A stretch of 64,000 bases of DNA from Clostridia bacterium (GTDB lineage Bacteria > Bacillota > Clostridia > Christensenellales > Aristaeellaceae). The notes under the pieces are model-generated. The model had not been told where the DNA came from. It saw only the letters and a program-made list of their open reading frames with translations, and searched no databases. Numbering within the stretch: the first letter of the stretch is position 1; every line of letters begins with the position of its first letter. Position numbers and translations under genes: made by a program. The DNA lies in contig JAFUBA010000034.1 of the NCBI GenBank assembly GCA_017460395.1, positions 1 to 64,000 on the forward strand, in the 5' to 3' direction. Positions 58,410-64,000 of the stretch are shown in pieces.

Positions 58410-58997
58410 TTGCAGATCGAATATCAGACGCTCACCGTGGGGCCGATTGCCACCAATTGCTACATGCTTTATCTGAAGGACCGCAGCGACTGTGTGATCG
58501 TGGATCCGGGCGGCGATGCGGACAGAATCATCCGGATGCTGGGAGGCCGCCGCATCGCGGCCGTCCTTCTGACCCACGGACATTTTGACCACGTGCTGGC
58601 ACTGCCGGATCTCCTGACCTCCGGTCTCATGGATGCGGACACACCCGTCTGTATCCACACGCTGGACGCACCCATGCTGGCAGATCCCACGCTCAATGTG
58701 AGCCGCAGCTTCCTTTTTCAGGGCCTGACTTTCCCCGCGGCAAACCGCACCGTGCAGGACGGGGATACCTTTGAAGCGGGCGGCATGCCCTTTCGCGTCA
58801 TGCATACACCCGGTCATACCGCCGGCTCCGTGTGCTATGTGTGCGCAGAAAAGCTGCTCCTCTCCGGCGATACCCTGATGGCGCTCGGCTGCGGACGGTG
58901 CGATCTGCCCACCGGGAATGAGCAGGAGATGGTGCGAAGCCTTCAGAAGCTCCGTCCGCTTCTCTCCACCTGCACCCTGCTTGGAGGACACGGATGA
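58410..58997 (+). CDS. Metallo-beta-lactamase-fold hydrolase (glyoxalase II-like)
   Basis: This 195-residue protein starts QIEYQTLTVGPIATNCYMLY, with metal-binding LTHGHFDHVLAL, a later His in HTPGHTAGSVCY, and Asp in LLSGDTLM. The ligand set and length match the small YcbL/glyoxalase II-like hydrolases, which cleave thioesters such as lactoylglutathione or related compounds. The substrate is not certain. The start is a TTG at 58410, with AGAGGGTG upstream; the very long frame upstream is antisense to the helicase. Its stop overlaps hemZ (ATGA). Confidence 0.92.
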   Translation: MQIEYQTLTVGPIATNCYMLYLKDRSDCVIVDPGGDADRIIRMLGGRRIAAVLLTHGHFDHVLALPDLLTSGLMDADTPVCIHTLDAPMLADPTLNVSRSFLFQGLTFPAANRTVQDGDTFEAGGMPFRVMHTPGHTAGSVCYVCAEKLLLSGDTLMALGCGRCDLPTGNEQEMVRSLQKLRPLLSTCTLLGGHG

Positions 58998-60448
58998 TGG
59001 ATCTGAAGACACAGTACCTGGGCGCCATTGAGCTGGACTTTCATCATACCCTGCAGATCTTTCAGATGGATGACTCGCTCCTGGAGATGCGCGGGATCGA
59101 GTATGATGTGTCGGAGGATGCCGCGCAGCATCTCTTTGTCTGCCGCTTCCGCGCCCTCGGGCACGAACTCCTCCACACAGCCAGGTGCCCTGAGGATCCG
59201 GACAGAAGGCTCCTTGAACTGCACCGAAAGCGTGCGCTCCGCCGCCTGGTCAAGCAGACCTTCTATGACCTTCTCCGTCAGGCCACAGGCATCCATCCCG
59301 CCTGGGGCTCCATGACGGGCGTGCGGCCCACCCGGCTCATGTATGAGTGCCTCGAGCAGCACATGACCCTTCAGGAGGGGCGCGACCTCCTGATGGAGAC
59401 CTTCGATCTGACGCAGGAGAAGGCAGACCTCCTCATGGAGACCGTAAGGACCCAGCTGACCCTGCCCCCGCCTTCCATGAAGGCCATCGACATCTACATC
59501 GGCATCCCGTTTTGCACCACCAGGTGCACCTACTGCTCCTTTTCCTCGGGCGAGGTGGGCGACGGAAAGCTGGTTGAGCCCTATCTGAGTGCCCTGTATG
59601 CGGAGATGCAGGAGGGTGTGCGCCTGATCCGGGATCTTGGCTATACCGTCCGCGCGCTGTACGTGGGCGGCGGTACACCCACCAGCCTGAGCGAGGAACA
59701 GTTTCCCCGCTTCCTGGACAGGGTCATGGAATGCTTCCCCGGCGCCATGGAATACACGGTGGAAGCAGGACGCCCGGACACCATCACCAAAGGAAAGCTT
59801 GCATCCATCCGGGAGCACGGCATACAGCGGATCTCCATCAATCCCCAGACCATGAATGACAGGACCCTGGAGGTCATCGGGAGAAACCATACATCCCAGG
59901 ATGTGCGGGAGGCTTACGACCTTGCACGGGCCTGCGGGATCTGGCATATCAACATGGATGTGATCGCGGGGCTGCCGGGCGAACACCCGGAGGATTTTGC
60001 CAGGACCATGAATGCCGCGCGTGCCCTGCGCCCGGAGAGCCTCACCGTCCATACGCTGGCCATCAAGCGCGGCTCCAGTCTGCACGATCACCTGTCAGAC
60101 CATCCCCTGCCGGACGGGGCGGATGCCTCCCGGATGGTGGCCCTCGGCCGCGAGACAGCGAGGGATCTGCATCTCGTGCCCTACTATCTCTACCGCCAGA
60201 AGCAGATCTCCGGCAACCAGGAAAATGTGGGCTACGCCCTGCCTGGCCATGCATGCCAGTACAATGTGGATATCATGGAGGAGCAGAGCCACATCCTGGC
60301 CTTCGGCGCCGGCGGGATCTCCAAGCGCGTCTTCCCCGAGGAGGGCCACATCCGGCGGGAGCCGAATGTCAGCAATATCCATACGTACATAGATCGCGTG
60401 GAAGAAATGTGTGAAAAGAAGCGCACACTGTTTCTTTCAGAGGCGTGA
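58994..60448 (+). CDS. hemZ: Radical SAM coproporphyrinogen dehydrogenase-like protein HemZ
   Basis: This 484-residue radical SAM protein of the HemZ/HemN-like group has a ~160-residue N-terminal domain (FRALGHELLHTARCPEDPDR) seen in Clostridial HemZ. The SAM/4Fe-4S motif follows, GIPFCTTRCTYCSFSSGEVG near residue 174. Other motifs are LYVGGGTPTSL, VEAGRPDTITKGKL and ISINPQTMNDRTLEVIGRNH. The family is annotated as oxygen-independent coproporphyrinogen III dehydrogenase, but some HemN-like proteins instead handle haem or other radical reactions. No other haem genes are in the window. Start at 58994 or at the adjacent ATG 58997. Confidence 0.88.
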   Translation: MMDLKTQYLGAIELDFHHTLQIFQMDDSLLEMRGIEYDVSEDAAQHLFVCRFRALGHELLHTARCPEDPDRRLLELHRKRALRRLVKQTFYDLLRQATGIHPAWGSMTGVRPTRLMYECLEQHMTLQEGRDLLMETFDLTQEKADLLMETVRTQLTLPPPSMKAIDIYIGIPFCTTRCTYCSFSSGEVGDGKLVEPYLSALYAEMQEGVRLIRDLGYTVRALYVGGGTPTSLSEEQFPRFLDRVMECFPGAMEYTVEAGRPDTITKGKLASIREHGIQRISINPQTMNDRTLEVIGRNHTSQDVREAYDLARACGIWHINMDVIAGLPGEHPEDFARTMNAARALRPESLTVHTLAIKRGSSLHDHLSDHPLPDGADASRMVALGRETARDLHLVPYYLYRQKQISGNQENVGYALPGHACQYNVDIMEEQSHILAFGAGGISKRVFPEEGHIRREPNVSNIHTYIDRVEEMCEKKRTLFLSEA

Positions 60449-60494
60449 CACCCATGGTGAAATGAAAGACCAGCACATGAAGGAGGCTGATGTC

Positions 60495-61268
60495 ATGCGC
60501 CGCATATCCTGTCTTCTGATTCTGACCCTGCTTGCCCTGGCCGTATTTTCCTGCACAGTTGCCCTGGCTGACGGCGAAACCTGGAATTGTCCCAACTGCG
60601 GACAGACCGGGAACACGGGGAACTTCTGCCCTCAGTGCGGCCAGGCACGCCCTGTCGTCGCCTGGACCTGCCGCGTCTGCGGCTTCATCGGAAACAAGGG
60701 AAACTTCTGCGAAAACTGCGGTGCCGCAAGGCCAACACAGAATGTGATCTACCCCGTGCAGACGCAGGCCCCCCAGCCTTTCCAGCCATACTCCACCCCG
60801 CTGCCTGTCATCCAGGGGCAAAACGCCTCTCTGCTCATGCGCCTGGCCACCAGGACCGGTCCCAGCACCTCCTATGACGAGCCGGGCACCTTCTTCACCA
60901 ATACCTGGCAGAATACCTCCGTCACGGTCTACACCAAGTCCCTTGACGGGACCGTCTGGTGGCTCCAGGTGGAATTCACCAACGGCGGGCAGCTGTACCG
61001 CGCCTATACGGGCCTGCAGCGCGTCAATATTGACATTTCCACCGTCCAGGAGGAGCAGTTTCTCTACAGCGGCCGCCTCCTGTACGAGGCAGATGCCTAC
61101 CACGGCCCCGGCACCTACTATGCAAGGATGAAAAACAGCGTCCCCTCAGGCACCCGCGTCTCCGTCTGGAATACGGAAAACGATTTTGTGCAGGTGGACT
61201 TCTTCGATGCGCGGATGAACTGCCAGAGAAGGGCCTGGGTCCCCGCCGCCGCCGTGCAGATCGACTGA
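60495..61268 (+). CDS. Exported zinc-ribbon and SH3-like protein
   Basis: This 257-residue predicted secreted protein has a signal peptide (LLILTLLALAVFSCTVALAD), then two zinc ribbons (CPNCG/CPQCG near 34-50 and CRVCG/CENCG near 59-76). A Pro/Gln-rich linker and two SH3-like modules follow (SLLMRLATRTGPSTSYDEPG and LYEADAYHGPGTYYARM). Zinc ribbons are usually cytoplasmic, so their position after a signal peptide is unusual. The ATG at 60495 follows AGGAGG by 8 bases; the longer frame overlaps hemZ. It has no catalytic domain and probably binds cell wall or protein partners. Confidence 0.8.
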   Translation: MRRISCLLILTLLALAVFSCTVALADGETWNCPNCGQTGNTGNFCPQCGQARPVVAWTCRVCGFIGNKGNFCENCGAARPTQNVIYPVQTQAPQPFQPYSTPLPVIQGQNASLLMRLATRTGPSTSYDEPGTFFTNTWQNTSVTVYTKSLDGTVWWLQVEFTNGGQLYRAYTGLQRVNIDISTVQEEQFLYSGRLLYEADAYHGPGTYYARMKNSVPSGTRVSVWNTENDFVQVDFFDARMNCQRRAWVPAAAVQID

Positions 61269-61277
61269 GCAACTGAG

Positions 61278-61331
61278 TTGAAATAGATTTGAAATATTTT
61301 TGTAACAATTTTGAAATATTTTGACACAGAC
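61278..61331. repeat. Phased TTGAAATA-type direct repeats
   Basis: Five TTGAAATA-like octamers begin at 61278, 61289, 61300, 61311 and 61321: steps of 11, 11, 11 and 10 bases. The third reads TTGTAACA and the fifth TTGACACA. The ~54-base AT-rich array ends three bases before the -35 of the SH3-repeat gene. Such spacing matches tandem sites of OmpR/PhoB-type regulators. Confidence 0.75.
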
Positions 61332-61333
61332 TC

Positions 61334-61362
61334 TTCACAATTTGACATCTTTGTGATATGAT
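61334..61362 (+). promoter_or_regulatory. Promoter of the SH3-repeat protein gene
   Basis: TTCACA (61334-61339) and TATGAT (61357-61362) are 17 bases apart, 84 bases before the ATG at 61447. A small inverted repeat, TCACAA and TTGTGA, 10 bases apart, spans the spacer. Confidence 0.65.
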
Positions 61363-61446
61363 TTCACCTGTCCGATCCGGCCGACATCCGTTTGCCCGGT
61401 CCGGCAGAAAGCAGCAGAGGGTCTGCTGCCCGTATGAGGTGATATC

Positions 61447-62409
61447 ATGAAGAAGATTCGTATGCTTTCCATTCTTGCATGCATCTGCATGTGCTTTACG
61501 CTTTTCTCGTCCGTCGCATTTGCTTCCGAGAGTGCCTATGTGCTCTCCAAGAACAGCTGGCCGGTCAATCTGAGAAGTGCGGCCACCAGAAGTTCCGATG
61601 TCCTTGACCTGCTGGTCACCGGCACCAAAGTCACGGTGCTGGACAAGGGCAGCGAATGGACGAAGATCCGTGTGGGCAATCTGGAAGGGTACATCATGAG
61701 CACCTTCCTGACCTCCAGCGATCCTTTTGCCCCGGGGAACACCTCCTCCGCGTCAAAGAGCGGTACCCCGATCTATATCGTGTCAGACAACGGCAAGAGC
61801 ATCAATGTCCGCACGGGCCCCGGCACCGACTATCCCGTGCTTGAGCCTGTCCCCTCCGGCACCAAGGCCACCCTCCTGGAGTCCGGCAACACCTGGTCCA
61901 AGGTGAAGACCGATGATATCACAGGCTTTGTAAAGACCGAGTATCTGACCAAGGAAAAGCCCACTGAGACGCCGAAGGACAAGCCCGTGACCCGCTATGT
62001 CCAGTCCGTCAACTCCGCGCCCGTCAACATGCGCCAGAAGGCGACCCGCTCCAGCGAGGTCGTGGCGGAACTGGTCACCGGCACCGAGGTGAAGGTCCTC
62101 TCCACCAGCGGCAACTGGAGCGAGATCAGCGTGGGCTCTCAGACCGGCTGGATCAAGAGCCTGTATCTTTCCGCAAACAAGCCCGGCGAATACCTCACCG
62201 AGGACAGCTACACGGCCTATGTCACCTCCCCCAACGGCGGCGCCGTCCGGATGCGCTACGGCGCAGGCACGGGCTATCATGTGGTGACCAGCCTGAAGGT
62301 GGGCACCGAGGTGACCGTGCTCACCTCCGTCCAGGGCTGGGCCCGCGTGCGCAGCGGAAGCTATGAAGGATATATCAACGAAACCTACCTGACCACGAAA
62401 AGGCCCTGA
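61447..62409 (+). CDS. Secreted four-SH3-repeat protein
   Basis: This 320-residue exported protein has a signal peptide (SILACICMCFTLFSSVAFAS) followed by four bacterial SH3b repeats, at about residues 30-95, 105-175, 185-250 and 258-320. Repeat signatures are VNLRSAATRSSDVLDLLVTG, INVRTGPGTDYPVLEPVPSG, VNMRQKATRSSEVVAELVTG and VRMRYGAGTGYHVVTSLKVG. Such repeats bind peptidoglycan or surface polymers. There is no hydrolase domain. GAGGTGATATC precedes the ATG. Its promoter carries an array of phased repeats, suggesting control by an OmpR-type response regulator, possibly WalR-like. Confidence 0.92.
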   Translation: MKKIRMLSILACICMCFTLFSSVAFASESAYVLSKNSWPVNLRSAATRSSDVLDLLVTGTKVTVLDKGSEWTKIRVGNLEGYIMSTFLTSSDPFAPGNTSSASKSGTPIYIVSDNGKSINVRTGPGTDYPVLEPVPSGTKATLLESGNTWSKVKTDDITGFVKTEYLTKEKPTETPKDKPVTRYVQSVNSAPVNMRQKATRSSEVVAELVTGTEVKVLSTSGNWSEISVGSQTGWIKSLYLSANKPGEYLTEDSYTAYVTSPNGGAVRMRYGAGTGYHVVTSLKVGTEVTVLTSVQGWARVRSGSYEGYINETYLTTKRP

Positions 62410-62421
62410 AGATCTGAAAAT

Positions 62422-62446
62422 GGCGCCTCCCATACCGGGAGGCGCC
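62422..62446. terminator. Bidirectional terminator between SH3-repeat gene and glmS
   Basis: GGCGCCTCCC (62422-62431) and GGGAGGCGCC (62437-62446) form a 10-bp stem flanked by TGAAAAT and TGTTTTCA, so both strands end in T-rich sequence. It lies between convergent genes. Confidence 0.88.
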
Positions 62447-62461
62447 TGTTTTCATGTGAGA

Positions 62462-64000
62462 TTATTCTACTGTCACAGACTTTGCGAGGTTTCGCGGCTT
62501 GTCCACATCGATGCCGCGTGCGAGTGAGACATAGTATGCCAGAAGCTGCAGCGGAATCACCACAAGGCTCGGATAGAAGCAGTCCTCGGTTCTTGGCACA
62601 TAGATGGTGAAGTCCACCTGGTCCTCCATGGCATAGTTTCCTTCCATGGTCAGACCCAGCATCGTGGCCCCGCGGGATTTGACCTCCACAATGTTGGACA
62701 CTTCCTTTTCAAGGAGCTCCTTCTGGGTAGCCACGGCCAGCACCATGGAGCCCTTCTCAATCAGGGAGATGGTCCCGTGCTTCAGTTCGCCCGCCGCATA
62801 GGCCTCGGCATGAATGTAGGAGATCTCCTTGAGCTTCAGCGCGCCCTCCAGGACCGATGCGTAATCCAGTCCGCGCCCGATGAAGAAAGCATCCCGGCTG
62901 TTGGCATACTTGCCGGCCAGCCACTGCATCCGGTTTTCACACCCCAGCAGCTGCTCGATCTGATGGGGCAGGGCAAGCAGCGCCGTCACGTGCCGGCTGT
63001 AGTCCTCCTCGGACATGGTCCCCCGCACAATGGCAAAGTGCATGGCCAGCATGTAGCAGGCCGCCAGCTGGGTCGAGTAAGCTTTGGTGGTCGCCACGGC
63101 GATCTCGGGACCCGCGGAGGTGTAGAACACCCTGTCCGCCTCGCGGGCGATGGAGGAGCCCATCACGTTCACGATGGCCAGGGTCCGCATGCCGTGGTCC
63201 TTGCCATAGCGGAGCGCCGCCAGTGAGTCGGCCGTCTCGCCGGACTGGCTGACGACCATCAGGAGGGTGCCCTCCTCCAGGACGGGATTTCTGTAGCGGA
63301 ACTCGCTGGCCAGATCCACATCCACCGGCAGGCCGGCCATCTGCTCCATGACGTATCTTGCCGTCATGCACACATGCCAGGCAGAGCCGCAGGCCACCAT
63401 CTGGATCCTTCGCACCGCGCGGATTTCCTCGTCAGACATCCCCAGCTCATCCAGCACGATCCTTCCGTCCCGGATGTGCGGGTGGATGGTATCCTGCATG
63501 GCCTTGGGCTGCTCGTGGATCTCCTTGAGCATGAAATGGGCGTAGCCGCCTTTCTCCGCGGCCTCCACGTCCCACTGCACCTGCTGGAAATCCTTGTCGA
63601 TGTGCTCCCCGTCCATATTGAAGAACTCGGCGCCGTCCTCCGTCAGGTGGACGATCTCCATGTTGTTGAGGTAGCACACATTCCGGGTGTAGGGCAGAAT
63701 CGCAGGCACATCCGAGGCAATGAAGGCCCCGTCATCGCTGGTGGCGGCAATCAGGGGAGAATCCCGGCGCACACCCCAGACCTCCCCGGGGCGGTCCTGA
63801 AAGAGGATGCCCAGGGCGAACGAGCCCCTCAGGTGCATGACGGTGCGCATGATCGCATCCACCGCATCACCCTTGTAATAGTAGTCCAGAAGATGCGCCA
63901 CCGTCTCCGTGTCCGTCTGGGACTGGAAGACATAGCCGCGCTTTTCAAGCGTAACCCGCAGGTCCTGGTAGTTCTCGATGATACCGTTGTGTACGACGGC
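62462..64000 (-). CDS. glmS: Glutamine-fructose-6-phosphate aminotransferase (GlmS), 3' part
   Basis: This is the C-terminal 512 codons of GlmS, which makes glucosamine 6-phosphate for cell-wall precursors. The gene begins beyond the window. The visible N-terminal glutaminase part has VHNGIIENYQDLR, DTETVAHLLDYYY and GSFALGILF. The linker is MLKEIHEQPKAMQDTI. Two SIS domains bind fructose 6-phosphate, with GSAWHVCMTARYV, SQSGETADSLAAL and RGLDYASVLEGALKLKEIS. The end PRNLAKSVTVE is the standard GlmS C-terminus. No frame disruption is seen. Confidence 0.97.
   Translation of the reverse strand, partial: AVVHNGIIENYQDLRVTLEKRGYVFQSQTDTETVAHLLDYYYKGDAVDAIMRTVMHLRGSFALGILFQDRPGEVWGVRRDSPLIAATSDDGAFIASDVPAILPYTRNVCYLNNMEIVHLTEDGAEFFNMDGEHIDKDFQQVQWDVEAAEKGGYAHFMLKEIHEQPKAMQDTIHPHIRDGRIVLDELGMSDEEIRAVRRIQMVACGSAWHVCMTARYVMEQMAGLPVDVDLASEFRYRNPVLEEGTLLMVVSQSGETADSLAALRYGKDHGMRTLAIVNVMGSSIAREADRVFYTSAGPEIAVATTKAYSTQLAACYMLAMHFAIVRGTMSEEDYSRHVTALLALPHQIEQLLGCENRMQWLAGKYANSRDAFFIGRGLDYASVLEGALKLKEISYIHAEAYAAGELKHGTISLIEKGSMVLAVATQKELLEKEVSNIVEVKSRGATMLGLTMEGNYAMEDQVDFTIYVPRTEDCFYPSLVVIPLQLLAYYVSLARGIDVDKPRNLAKSVTVE

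Noticed and set aside
58362-59012. N-terminal extension of the giant helicase frame to 59012
   Set aside because: It would run antisense through the whole metallo-beta-lactamase gene and its promoter, and the residues show no domain.
1-64000. CRISPR arrays, rRNA and tRNA genes
   Set aside because: No regularly spaced palindromic repeats, rRNA blocks or cloverleaf-type sequences were recognised in the gaps between genes; a tRNA scan was not possible here.

Overview
The window looks like a GC-rich member of the Clostridia (Firmicutes), probably from a gut or rumen community. The signs are a tryptophan T-box, an FMN riboswitch, a perfect CIRCE operator, HemZ, and the gene order rho-rpmE-DUF1385-prmC-prfA-tsaC. 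A Christensenellales- or Aristaeellaceae-like lineage would fit, but that is inference only. No tRNA, rRNA or CRISPR array was recognised. Many antisense reading frames are long because of the GC content and were left out. The first ~120 bases differ in composition and coding strand from what follows, so the left edge may be a chimeric contig end.

Layout: 1-4.7 kb, two hybrid sensor kinases (the first truncated) and a small membrane protein. 4.8-6.3 kb, DAHP synthase convergent with an ACT-domain protein. 6.5-7.9 kb, an FMN-riboswitch operon of a riboflavin ECF transporter subunit and a stand-alone riboflavin kinase. 7.9-9.1 kb, tandemly duplicated hsp20. 9.1-13.2 kb, an operon of metallophosphoesterase, small zinc protein and family-2 glycosidase. 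13.3-15.6 kb, an amino-acid ABC transporter. 15.7-22.1 kb, a peptidoglycan-binding protein, htpG with CIRCE, a secreted tyrosine-phosphatase-like protein, an SPFH/zinc-ribbon protein and a receiver-like protein. 22.4-27.2 kb, SDR, MTA/SAH nucleosidase, HD protein, NamZ-like muramidase and GH5 cellulase. 27.3-32.5 kb, hisZGDBA-hisIE. 32.7-38.9 kb, a CoaE-lytic transglycosylase fusion, peptide-binding protein, prmA, rsmE and mtaB. 39.1-47.1 kb, rpsU, an RNA methyltransferase, rho, rpmE, DUF1385, prmC, prfA and tsaC. 47.1-50.4 kb, a T-box-controlled trpXYZ-type transporter. 50.4-58.4 kb, an accessory island with a DUF6431-like zinc protein and a ~2,100-residue transglutaminase-like/DUF4011/SF1 helicase/Vsr-like nuclease/DUF3320 protein. 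58.4-64 kb, metallo-beta-lactamase, hemZ, two secreted SH3-type proteins and the 3' part of glmS.

The most unusual items are: a Rho at the normal rho locus whose ATPase site has lost several catalytic residues; the CoaE-transglycosylase fusion across the membrane; the giant multidomain helicase, a candidate genome-defence protein; phased direct repeats at the his and SH3-gene promoters; and a CIRCE element placed upstream of the htpG -35 box.
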